64,000 bases of DNA, from the NCBI GenBank assembly GCA_050179685.1, contig JBFXEW010000023.1:22629-86628 (forward strand), in the 5' to 3' direction. The stretch is from GWE2-40-63 sp050179685. Its GTDB lineage: Bacteria > Bacteroidota > Bacteroidia > Bacteroidales > SZUA-534. Shown here in pieces: positions 54,709 to 62,600 of this stretch. Within the stretch, counting starts at the first letter, position 1; each line of letters opens with the position of its first letter. Both the position numbers and the translations under genes were made by a program. The notes under the pieces were generated by a model that was not told where the DNA came from, searched no databases, and saw only the letters and a list, made by a program, of their open reading frames with translations.

Positions 54709-54906
54709 TTAGTCCACCACAGAAACATTAACTGCAACTGGTCCTTTAGGACTGTCTTCTACTTCAAATTCAACTTCCTGACCTTCGTCCAACACTACCG
54801 ACTGATTATTCAGTCCGCTGCGATGAACAAAAATATCTTTTTCACCTTCACGGGTAATGAAACCAAAGCCTTTGGTTTCGTTATACCACTTAATTGTACC
54901 TTTCAT
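54709..54906 (-). CDS. Cold-shock-domain protein
   Basis: A 65-residue RNA/DNA chaperone starting at ATG 54906. RNP1-like KGFGFITREG and RNP2-like DIFVHRSG are both present, after the normal start MKGTIKWYNETKGFGFI; the C-terminus is EVEFEVEDSPKGPVAVNVSV. A GTG at 54966 in frame would add 20 polar residues; the ATG gives exact Csp size. The start lies inside the last codons of the upstream RRM gene (17-base overlap), so its translation is probably coupled to that gene. It binds single-stranded RNA and melts structure. A terminator follows. Confidence 0.94.
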   Translation of the reverse strand: MKGTIKWYNETKGFGFITREGEKDIFVHRSGLNNQSVVLDEGQEVEFEVEDSPKGPVAVNVSVVD

Positions 54907-55198
54907 TCCTTCTTGAATTTGATGGTCTTCTGTTATTTGAAGGTCTGCTGTCTTCGGTGCGCTCACGAGCCTCGTTAACTTTCATGTTTCTTCCTTCAAG
55001 TTCAGCTTCGTTTAAAGCTGCAATAGCTGCCTGTCCGGCTTCAGAAGTGCCCATTTCAACAAAGGCAAATCCTTTACTTTTTCCGGTAAATTTATCCATA
55101 ATTAACTTTACAGATGTAACTTCACCGTATTCTTCGAAGATTCCTCTTAAATCCTCTTCATCTACACCATAGTGCAGATTTCCTACATAAATATTCAT
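54890..55198 (-). CDS. RRM-domain RNA-binding protein
   Basis: A 102-residue protein with one RNA-recognition motif (1-80): RNP2 is IYVGNL at the N-terminus and RNP1 is KSKGFAFVEM. The remaining tail is Arg/Asn/Ser-rich (NRRPSNSRRNERYN end), the basic disordered tail seen in small bacterial glycine- or arginine-rich RRM proteins. It binds RNA, and with the cold-shock protein may act as an RNA chaperone. The stop overlaps the beginning of the Csp gene. A second RRM gene is 24 bases upstream. Confidence 0.94.
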   Translation of the reverse strand: MNIYVGNLHYGVDEEDLRGIFEEYGEVTSVKLIMDKFTGKSKGFAFVEMGTSEAGQAAIAALNEAELEGRNMKVNEARERTEDSRPSNNRRPSNSRRNERYN

Positions 55199-55222
55199 AT
55201 TAATTGATTAAAAGTGTACTGA

Positions 55223-55459
55223 TTAATAAGCTACTCTAACTGTTATAACTTTGCCTTCCCAGGTTCCACCATTAATGGTAGAAATAACTTTTTGGGCATC
55301 CCCGTCGTTGGGCATTTCAACAAAACCAAAACCTTTCGATTTTCCTGTTCTACGGTCAGTTACAACTTTTGCGGAACTAACTTCACCATATTCCTGAAAA
55401 GCTTCTTTAAGGTGGGTGGATTGTATTTTTTCGTCCAGATTGCCAATAAAAATCTTCAT
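55223..55459 (-). CDS. RRM-domain RNA-binding protein (short)
   Basis: A 78-residue single RRM with almost no tail: RNP2 IFIGNL, RNP1 KSKGFGFVEM, ending EGKVITVRVAY. It differs from its downstream neighbour through the loops, so they are old paralogues. It is the first of a three-gene RNA-binding operon (RRM, RRM, Csp). A candidate -7 box lies at 55523. Confidence 0.94.
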   Translation of the reverse strand: MKIFIGNLDEKIQSTHLKEAFQEYGEVSSAKVVTDRRTGKSKGFGFVEMPNDGDAQKVISTINGGTWEGKVITVRVAY

Positions 55460-55522
55460 ATTTTAACTTTAATACCAGACAATCTTAACGACACACATTA
55501 AATTATCCAATTATTCTGGGTG

Positions 55523-55530
55523 CAAATATA
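55523..55530 (-). promoter_or_regulatory. Candidate -7 box for the RRM-RRM-Csp operon
   Basis: TATATTTG on the minus strand, exact fit to TAnnTTTG, 64 bases before the first RRM start. The leader between is AT-rich and could carry a temperature-responsive structure, but none is clear by eye. Confidence 0.45.
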
Positions 55531-55601
55531 ATTTAATTATTTAATAAAATGGTGTTTTCATTTTTTTTTGTAAGATTCTGCAAAATTGCTGTTTCCCTGT
55601 A

Positions 55602-55919
55602 TTAATCACGATCAAAATCGTACAAATCGTCGTCGGTATAAGGGTTCTCGTAATAGAAATTATTGCTGAGCTGAAGGATGTTTTTTATTAATTTAATTCC
55701 TGTTAACGCTTCGCTATTTGCTGCGTCGAATTGCAAAACCTGATTATAACAGTTCAGTGCTGCTCCATAGTTTTGCGTTTTGGCATGAATTTTTGCTAAA
55801 AACACCAGAGCTTCCTTATTATTAGGCTCTTCGGAAAGAATTTGTTCGAACTGTTCCTGCGCTTCTTCAAATTTATACTGCTGGTAAAGTTCTTTGGCAA
55901 TGTTTAATTTGCTGGTCAT
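55602..55919 (-). CDS. Small TPR-repeat protein
   Basis: A 105-residue soluble protein from ATG 55919 (the frame continues upstream to 55970 without a better start). Two TPR motifs: LYQQYKFEEAQEQFEQILSE / EEPNNKEALVFLAKIHAKTQ, and YGAALNCYNQVLQFDAANSE. The C-terminus is acidic (YTDDDLYDFDRD). TPR proteins make protein-protein contacts; no partner is evident. It stands alone, before the repeat-rich region. Confidence 0.82.
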   Translation of the reverse strand: MTSKLNIAKELYQQYKFEEAQEQFEQILSEEPNNKEALVFLAKIHAKTQNYGAALNCYNQVLQFDAANSEALTGIKLIKNILQLSNNFYYENPYTDDDLYDFDRD

Positions 55920-56052
55920 ATTATTAAGACTTTTGGCTACAAAACAAGCCGATTCACAATTTTGTTGCAAAAGTAAGGTTTAGTTTTTACAATTAACCGG
56001 CGACCGGGTGCAATTAATATAAGAAATTACTATCGTACTTAGCGTGGTTAGA

Positions 56053-56166
56053 GTTCATAAAGTGACTAAAGTACTTCAAGTTCATAAAGTGACTAAAGTA
56101 CTTAAAGTTCATAGAGTGACTAAAGCACTTAAAGTTCATAAAGTGACTAAAGTACTTAAAGTTCAT
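56053..56166. repeat. 27-bp tandem array made of three 9-mers
   Basis: GTTCAT recurs at 56053, 56080, 56107, 56134 and 56161, exactly 27 bases apart. Each 27-bp unit splits into three related 9-mers of the form AGTnnnTAA. Copies differ by a few substitutions (AAA/AGA, TAC/CAC). It lies in a 411-base gap between the TPR gene and the T9SS gene; the rest of that gap shows nothing recognisable. A related 9-bp array is at 58957. Confidence 0.92.
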
Positions 56167-56330
56167 AGCATGGCTTTGTTGTTCAATGTATGAATCTGTA
56201 TAAAAGGATGTAAATCACCATTACTTCCAACTAATAGTATTGCCTATTTGCTATACAACAAATCGTTTGGGGATGTGAGGTATTGTCTTTTTTGCAGCTA
56301 TAACTTTGCATGCGATAATGAAGCTATATT

Positions 56331-57224
56331 TTAGTTGTGATTAATTATAACTTTCTTGATTGTATAAAATTTATAATCTGTAAATCTCAGATAATAAATA
56401 CCATTTTTCAGAAAACCAAGATTAAGAGATTCCTTATCTTGAAAACCTTCTGAATAAACAATTTGTCCAAGATTATTGAAAATTTGAATATAAAAATTAG
56501 AATTGCTTGAATTTGTTTTTAAAAACAAACTCTCTTTTACAGGATTTGGATAAATTGTTAATAGATCACCCTGTCCAGATTCATAAATGCTTTCCCAAAA
56601 GTCAGGAAAATCAAAATTATCTATAATCCAACCATCATGTTGATTGATATTGCTATCGGTAATATATGTAAATTTAAAAATAATTGTATCCGCTGTCATT
56701 GGAATTGGAAAATCGCCCTCACCTGAGGCCCAATTCTCCATAGTTATACTAAATTCAGTCCAACCCTCTGTAGAGCCTTTAAGCAATGGTTTGGTTTTTT
56801 TCCAGTGTATATCATAAGTAGTATCCTGACTTAAAATATTAATCCAATTATTTCCGTTATCCGGAGATATTTCTATCATTCCATAATCAGTTGAATCTCC
56901 GTCCATTTGAAACCAAAAGTTTAAATAAAATATATGAAAAGGTGCAGAATTATCTCTCCAGTGCAATAAATAAAAAACAGAAGTATCATTTGGTTCAATT
57001 GAATTCAAAGTATCGGTCATTATTGCATTAGGCTCTGAAAATGCCACTGTGAAGGTGCTTTTACCTGGTTTTCCAATCATCCACTTATTTAAAGGATTGT
57101 TAGTGGAATCAATTATAATCTGCTTCCTATTCCAGTCGTAGTCGAAATATACAGACCACTCAAATTGTGCGAATAGTCCTAATGCTAAAGAAAGCAATGA
57201 AAATGTTGCGAATAATTTTTTCAT
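56331..57224 (-). CDS. Secreted hypothetical protein with T9SS sorting domain
   Basis: A 297-residue exported protein from ATG 57224 (MKKLFATFSLLSLALGLFAQ signal peptide). The middle (about 25-215) looks like a beta-sandwich of the MAM/CUB-adhesion type: FHIFYLNFWFQMDGDSTDYG, IEISPDNGNNWINI and DGWIIDNFDFPDFWES, a pattern common in Bacteroidota surface proteins. The C-terminus (LLTIYPNPVKESLFLKT, FLKNGIYYLRFTD, KKVIINHN) is a T9SS type-A domain. Local GC is about 28% in 56821-56880, far below the xylan locus, suggesting acquisition. Function is probably adhesion or binding; unknown in detail. Confidence 0.8.
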   Translation of the reverse strand: MKKLFATFSLLSLALGLFAQFEWSVYFDYDWNRKQIIIDSTNNPLNKWMIGKPGKSTFTVAFSEPNAIMTDTLNSIEPNDTSVFYLLHWRDNSAPFHIFYLNFWFQMDGDSTDYGMIEISPDNGNNWINILSQDTTYDIHWKKTKPLLKGSTEGWTEFSITMENWASGEGDFPIPMTADTIIFKFTYITDSNINQHDGWIIDNFDFPDFWESIYESGQGDLLTIYPNPVKESLFLKTNSSNSNFYIQIFNNLGQIVYSEGFQDKESLNLGFLKNGIYYLRFTDYKFYTIKKVIINHN

Positions 57225-57491
57225 AACCGGGATTGTCAAGTGAATTATAACTTTAACACAGTTGCGTTGTTTGTTTCTTGTATTTATGTTAAAAATTAAG
57301 ACTAAAAGTAAATTGAAATTATGACTTTTCCAAGTTGCATAAGCAAGACGTTTAGCGTGGGTTGGGTGCCGGCCTTTAGTTTGGTTTTTTCTATTATCAA
57401 CCTGGTGTTTGAGTAAGTGCTAAAAGCTCTTTTGAAATATGAAATTATCGGTCTGTGTTTTTTAATTAAATGTCCGAATACTTTGTTTGCT

Positions 57492-58088
57492 ATGCTCCTA
57501 TTTCTTTATTTGCTTAGCTTTATCTGCTTTTTACGGGTTAAAATCAAGCTATCAGTGGGCTAGTCCTATTTTGGGGTTGGGTGTTTACTTTTAGCCAACA
57601 CGTGTTCCAAACTATCCAACACAAAAACACAAATATCCAACGGTAGTTCCAAACTATCCAACACTAAAACACAAATATCCAACGGTAGTTCCAAACTATC
57701 CAACACAAAAACACAAATATCCAACGGTAGTTCCAAACTATCCAACACAAAAACACAAATATCCAACGGTTATTCCAATTTATCCAACGCTAAATCACAA
57801 ATATCCAACGGTAGTTCCAAACTATCCAACGCAAAATCACAAATATCCAACGGTAGTTCCAAACTATCCAACGCTAAAACACAAATATCCAACGGTTATT
57901 CCAATTTATCCAACGCTAAATCACAAATATCCAACGGTTATTCCAATTTATCCAACGCGAGTTCTCTTTTAGTTGGTGGTAGTTCAAAGATTTCTGATGG
58001 TTATTCTCTTTTTGGAGACTGGCTGAAAAAAAGTGTGCAAACTATTTTATTACCCGGAGAACTTAATACAAAAACTGCGGTAGCCTAA
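57492..58088 (+). pseudogene. 14-residue-repeat reading frame, interrupted by one in-frame TAG
   Basis: From 57564 to the TAA at 58086-58088 the plus strand reads 174 codons without a stop, but with no usable start. It encodes about eight copies of a 14-residue unit like SSKLSNTKTQISNG (also YSNLSNAKSQISNG), each a double heptad with a Leu or Ile before SN, then a unique tail (SLFGDWLKKSVQTILLPGEL). The frame continues upstream past a single TAG (57561-57563) to an ATG at 57492 that gives a hydrophobic start (MLLFLYLLSFICFL). So the whole could be a gene broken by one nonsense change, or have another start. The antisense frame is also open for 66 codons. No family recognised. Confidence 0.5.
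57603..57960. repeat. 42-bp tandem array, about 8.5 copies
   Basis: ATCCAACGGT begins at 57635, 57677, 57719, 57761, 57803, 57845, 57887 and 57929: eight copies exactly 42 bases apart. Each unit is two similar 21-bp halves. Two variants exist, one with GGTAGTTCCAAACTA and one with GGTTATTCCAATTTA, arranged in a mixed order. It lies inside the reading frame described separately. Confidence 0.95.
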
Positions 58089-58106
58089 GGAACAACCGCA
58101 GTTTTT
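58070..58106. terminator. Terminator between the repeat frame and the convergent gene
   Basis: AAAAACTGCGGT (58070-58081), 13-base loop, ACCGCAGTTTTT (58095-58106). It overlaps the last codons and stop of the repeat frame and lies 11 bases beyond the stop of the minus-strand gene; it can work on both strands. Confidence 0.85.
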
Positions 58107-58116
58107 TGTTTAAGGG

Positions 58117-58863
58117 TTAAATTTTGTACTTCTTAAAATAAAGTTTTGAAATTTGCCTGTATTGCGGGCTTGATGCTCCATAAACAGACTTTACGTAAGC
58201 TTTAACATTGAGTGCCACATCGACTAAACCGGTATCGGGCGCATAGTATATTTGGTTACGGGCAATGAGTGCGTTGCTGTACTGGGTTCCTGTAGCGATT
58301 TCGGCACTGTTTAAGGTCTTTAATTCGTTGCTGAAGGCAGTCAACGATTCGACCTGTAAATCGGTTTCGTTGGGTGCGTATTCAGCTGTGCTGGATAAGA
58401 GATCGATTAAACTGACGAAGTTTTCGATGCGGTTATCGAAACCCATTTGTGAAGCTGATATCTCTTTTGTCTCGATACCCTGAGCTGCCAGAGCCTGCTT
58501 TTCTTCTTCAGTTAATTTTGCCTTAGCCCGGCTACCCCGAAGTTTGCGAACCAGGGTTTGTGCATTTTGGATGGTTTGTTTGGGGGCATCGGTAGCTTTA
58601 AGTGCATTAAAGATACGGGTTACAAAGCTTTTTAAAGGCTTGAATGCCGCATCGCGGGCACCAATTGCCAATGTATTTGCAGTTTTTGCTGCTGTTAGTG
58701 TACTGTTTGCGTCGTTTGCATTGGTGAAAATGGTTTGTAAGGACGCAAGTGTCAGGGCAGTTTTGGAAGGATTGTAAGAACTTCCATAACCTGTCACGGA
58801 TGAAATTAATTCTTCGAATGATGCCACGTTATTGGCGTGACCTGATTCACTGGTACTAGCCAT
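58117..58863 (-). CDS. Hypothetical protein with an internal duplication
   Basis: A 248-residue soluble protein without signal peptide, rich in Ala, Asn, Ser and Thr and probably all-helical. Two halves resemble one another: residues about 14-90 (SFEELISSVTGYGSSYNP, LTLASLQTIF, AIGARDAAFKP, FVTRIFNALKA) and about 148-232 (NFVSLIDLLSSTAEYAPN, LQVESLTAFS, LIARNQIYYAP, NVKAYVKSVYG), joined by a charged linker (SRAKAKLTEEEKQALAAQG). Both share the order: helix, Tyr-x-Pro/Asn, SL, ALIAR/AIGAR, then V-hydrophobic-A. I do not know its function; similar proteins seem to be lineage-limited in Bacteroidota. It is alone, between the repeat frame and a repeat-rich gap. Confidence 0.8.
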   Translation of the reverse strand: MASTSESGHANNVASFEELISSVTGYGSSYNPSKTALTLASLQTIFTNANDANSTLTAAKTANTLAIGARDAAFKPLKSFVTRIFNALKATDAPKQTIQNAQTLVRKLRGSRAKAKLTEEEKQALAAQGIETKEISASQMGFDNRIENFVSLIDLLSSTAEYAPNETDLQVESLTAFSNELKTLNSAEIATGTQYSNALIARNQIYYAPDTGLVDVALNVKAYVKSVYGASSPQYRQISKLYFKKYKI

Positions 58864-58956
58864 AATTGTAGAATTTATTGGTTGATACTAATTTATGTCA
58901 AACGAAAGTTACAACATAATTTTTAAAATAATCACCTGTTAGGGAAAAAAGTTAAA

Positions 58957-59019
58957 AAGTGGCTAAAATGACCAGAGTGACTAAAGTACTTAAAATGATA
59001 AGAGTACCTGGAATGACTA
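58957..59019. repeat. 9-bp degenerate array related to the 56053 array
   Basis: Seven consecutive 9-mers on the pattern AAGTGACTA (for example AAGTGGCTA, GAGTGACTA, AAGTACTTA, GAATGACTA). The 21 bases at 58974-58994 match copies in the 56053 array at 20 of 21 positions. Confidence 0.75.
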
Positions 59020-59030
59020 TATTGATGGGG

Positions 59031-59086
59031 TTTAGAGATTAGAATTTAGACTTTAGATTTTAGACTAAAGACCTAAGACTTAAAAC
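59031..59086. repeat. 7-bp degenerate array (TTTAGAC type)
   Basis: Eight heptamers in register: TTTAGAG, ATTAGAA, TTTAGAC, TTTAGAT, TTTAGAC, TAAAGAC, CTAAGAC, TTAAAAC. The period is kept although bases drift. Confidence 0.8.
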
Positions 59087-59233
59087 AAAGGTTGGTTGAT
59101 GATTACGTTTCGTGAGGACTTCATCGTTTTATATTTTTATTTGAATGGATGCATGAATATTGCGGTGCATGAAAGGCAAGTATTTTATAGTTGTTTTGCT
59201 TCTTGCACCGCTTTTTCTGCGGTGTTCCATATT

Positions 59234-59253
59234 CCATGGGTTGAAACCCATGG
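59234..59253. repeat. Perfect palindromic stem
   Basis: CCATGGGTT, GA, AACCCATGG: nine-base perfect arms with a two-base centre. It resembles a short dispersed palindrome I recall from Bacteroidota genomes, but the recall is not certain. It is followed by the hairpin at 59265. Confidence 0.7.
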
Positions 59254-59264
59254 CTATTGTTATT

Positions 59265-59286
59265 AAACCCCTATCCGGGGTTTTTT
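59265..59286 (+). terminator. Terminator-like hairpin
   Basis: AAACCCC, loop TATCC, GGGGTTT, then TTT (7-bp stem). No gene ends just before it on the plus strand, so it may instead belong to a repeat element together with the palindrome at 59234. Confidence 0.45.
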
Positions 59287-59325
59287 GATGATTTTAGACC
59301 AAAAACTTAAGATGCAAGACGAAAA

Positions 59326-59395
59326 GGAGAACAGAATACGGTTTACGGAGAACGGGATAAGGAGAACGGAATACGGAATACGGAGAACGAAATAC
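59326..59395. repeat. 7-bp degenerate array (GGAGAAC/GGAATAC type)
   Basis: Ten heptamers in register, with GGAGAAC at 59326, 59347, 59361 and 59382 (spacings of 21, 14 and 21) and GGAATAC-like units between. Consensus GGARWAC. Confidence 0.88.
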
Positions 59396-59426
59396 GGTGT
59401 ATGTTCTATTTTTATAAGTACAAGGG

Positions 59427-59530
59427 CTAATTAAACATGGGGTATGCCGGTTTAATTATTTAAGCAGTTTTGCCGAACATGGTGGGTGAAAGAATACCGG
59501 ACTACCAGCCGGACCCCCATGTTTTATTAG
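59427..59530. repeat. 104-bp element with imperfect inverted ends
   Basis: The left end (59427-59450, CTAATTAAACATGGGG then TATGCCGG) is matched by the reverse complement of the right end (59509-59530, CTAATAAAACATGGGGG then TCCGG). A third, direct copy of AACATGG...CCGG sits at 59476-59500. No ORF. Confidence 0.65.
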
Positions 59531-59590
59531 GTACTATTTATCCGGATTTTAATCTATATGAAAGATTAAACTAAATTTCTGTGAAGGGAA

Positions 59591-59659
59591 AGACACACTC
59601 TTTGACAAGCTTTGGTTTTAGCGTAGGCTTGTGGGGCTTGGCAATGGGTGTGGTTGTGA
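59591..59659. repeat. Hairpin element B, downstream edge of the R-M gene
   Basis: About 66 bases that align with element A at 62775. An imperfect stem joins CACACTCTTTGACAAGC to GCTTGGCAATGGGTGTG across a loop containing AGGCTTGTGG. It ends 12 bases after the R-M stop codon on the transcript side. Confidence 0.65.
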
Positions 59660-59671
59660 AGTGAAGGCTTT

Positions 59672-62600
59672 TCATTCGATTTCAATATTATCGATTTCTT
59701 TCATTAAGCGGTCGGTTTCGGAAAGGGCAACAATTATTTTTTGATAGTGTGAAATGTCTTCGAAGGTAAGTTCCCTGTTTTTACGGTCTTTTAACCATTT
59801 TTGGGCTGGCTGATAACCGCCGATGTAGAAATTCCAAGCTATTTCAGGTACATTGTCAAAATACTGAGTGTCGTTGATGTAAACTTTTCCGTTTTCGAAT
59901 AGTGGTTTTTGAACCACGTTATTGCCATCAATCGGGTATTGCGTGATGTATTTCTCAACCGTGGGGCTTTCGAGTAAATGAATTTGTCGAATTTCGCCTG
60001 CGAGTTTTACCAAGAGCCAAAAGGTGTCTTTGTCTTTTGGATACGGAACTCTCGGGAAGTCGATTTTTAGAAACTCTTTGTATTTCTCACGGTAGGTTGG
60101 TGAATGTAAAACCGCATAGATGTAATCTAAAATATCAATTGGGGCAAAGGTGTTTGGGGTTGTTTCTTTTTCGTTGGTAAAGGTTAAACCTAATAGATCG
60201 GCTATTCGATTTACAATTACAGGGTTTAGATTGGGTGTTCTCTCTGTGGTTTGGTCAATGGTTTGTTGGGTATTGGTTTCGGGATATAAATAGAGAGGGA
60301 AAGCATTACCTGCACCAAACTGACCAGCTGAATCAATAAAGTTTTTATCGCAAAGGGAATTACCAACAAAAACATGGTTGAATCCTTTTATTGCTTGTTT
60401 GGGAATGTTCAAGACAGTATTTTTTTGTAAAATATGTCTCATTACTTTATCTCTTGCCCTATCTATTAGTTTTGTGTCATAGTAAATAAATCTTCTATCG
60501 AAAGTTCGATAATCAACACTTTTGACTAATGTTTTATCAATATGAATATTGTAATATGTTTCAACTTGCTTCGTCAATTCTTCTTTTGAATATCCAATAA
60601 GTACCGCATCTCTGGAAGTAACAATACCTACGCTATTTGTAGGAAATAGTTCATCAACCTTAAATCCAGTATCATATTTTTCAATATCAATAAAGTTCTT
60701 TTGAACGAAATAATAATTAGGTTCAGAATAGTTTAGCTTTTGCCAAGCAACTGAATTAAGATTGTGATTTATCAAATATTCATATTTATGCTCTCTTTTT
60801 CCGAATAGGTCCAAATTGAAAACATTACCTAAGTCATTCTTCTTTTTCTTTCCTGTTTTTATAAAAATATTGATTGAAACACCTTGCATAATATCAAACA
60901 CATTTTGGTCAGGTGAACCATCTTGACAGACTTCCTTTTTCTTTGCATTACCGTGTAAGTCAATAATGTAAATTTTATCAAAGCATTCAAGTAGATGTTT
61001 TCTCATTTGACGAAATACAATTCCATCAATGAAACTATTATTTGAGATATAAGCTAAAATTCCATTTCCGTTTTTCTCGACAAAATGCTGACCATATCGA
61101 ATAAACTTCACATAATCATCAGAAAGTGAATTGTAACTTTTTTCATCTAAATCCTTTTTATAGTCTGAAATTAATTTTTCGATCCAGTCATTTTTATTTG
61201 TACTACTTACAGCATATGGTGGATTTCCAATAATACACATTACGGGCGTATCGCGTTTGATGTGGTTGGCTTCGTTTGCTTCGGTGCTTAACCAGTTTGA
61301 CCATAGGGTGCCTGTGGCGGGGTGGTGTTCTTCGAGGCTGTTTGTAAGGAAAACTTTGAAGCGTTGGTCTTTGGTTGGTTTGTAGCCAGTTTCTTTTAAA
61401 AGTAAATCTAACTTTAAATGTGCCATGGCATAACTTGCCATTAATAACTCAAAACCATTGAGGCGAGGTAATAGATGGGTTTCAACGTAAGAACTCCAAA
61501 TGCCTTGTTGTCCTTCAAACTTATGATGAATATGTTTAACTACTTCGGCAAGAAAAGTTCCGGTGCCGGTTGCCGGATCGAGAATCTGAACTTTATGGAC
61601 TTCGTGATTTACTTTTTTGCCCTGCAAATCGACCTTTATTGTTGTTTTTGAGGTATCGGCAAGCCCCTGGGGCAAGTTAAATTCTGTCTTTAAAATATCA
61701 TCGACGGCACGTACAATAAAATCAACCACAGGTTGCGGAGTGTACCAAACGCCTCGTGATTTGCGCAATTTAGGGTCGTATTCACTTAGGAATGTTTCGT
61801 AAAAATGGATTATCGGGTCTTCCATCTTAGTGGATTTTCCGTAATTTTTTAATATCTCTTCGACATTGGTAGCGAGGAAAATATCGGCGAGGCTGTCGAC
61901 AATCCATTTAATCCGGTCATCGATTTCGGGGCCTGAGATGTATCCAAATAGCTTCCGTAAAAAAGGATTTGATTTTGGAATTAACTCGGCTGCCTCCTGC
62001 CTGCTGAAATTATTTAATGAAGCATCGTGTAAACGGGCGGCAAACATTCCGTAAGCAATGGTTTGGGCATATACATCGGCAAATCCTTTGGGTGTTATAT
62101 CGTGAATAAGGATTTGTTTAAAAGCTATCATCTGGTCTTTTAATGAACTGTTTTCTTCGTTAACTTCGTCGCTGGTCAAGGCTTTTTCAATAACCTCGGA
62201 AAGCAGACGGGCTTTACCAGCCATCATTTCGGCCAATTTCTTTGGGCTTTTGATTGTTTGCCCAATGTGAGTGCAAAAATCTTTTATCAGGTTTTCGAAG
62301 GTGGCGAAATTTTGGGGAAGTGGTTTTATTCCTTTGTCGGTAAGTTCGCCTATTTCTATTTTTGTAATTAATACACCGTCGTGATACAGATGGAAACGCA
62401 GGTAATCGGTAAAAATAAGGTTATTTAATGAAGCTTTGTAGCGGTCGAATTGTTCTTTGTGTCCGGTTTTCTTAAGGCCGTCGAGGTCTTTATCGCCCAT
62501 GTCTTTTGCTTCGATGAAACCTACCGGAATATCTTTTTTGGTCAAGATATAATCGGGTGCACCGCAGCTTTGCCGTTTCGGTTCGTTGGTTGCCCTGATT

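Larger units (their letters stand above)
58864..59671. other. 808-base gene-free, repeat-rich gap
   Basis: No credible gene. It holds, in order, a 9-bp array, two 7-bp arrays, a perfect palindrome, a short terminator-like hairpin, a 104-bp inverted repeat and the first of two hairpin elements that bracket the R-M gene. Each has its own entry. This density suggests a region tolerant of insertion and slippage. Confidence 0.75.

Noticed and set aside
56053..56166. 27-bp array as a CRISPR
   Set aside because: Units are directly adjacent with no unique spacers, and no cas gene is present.
57349..57380. Possible third copy of the hairpin element (TTTAGCGTGGGTTGGG region)
   Set aside because: Only a short partial similarity to element B and no clear stem; not strong enough to list.
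57566..57766. 66-residue minus-strand ORF made of LDICVFVLDSLELP repeats
   Set aside because: It is the antisense of the 42-bp array and ends with it; the plus strand reading has a longer frame and a unique tail.
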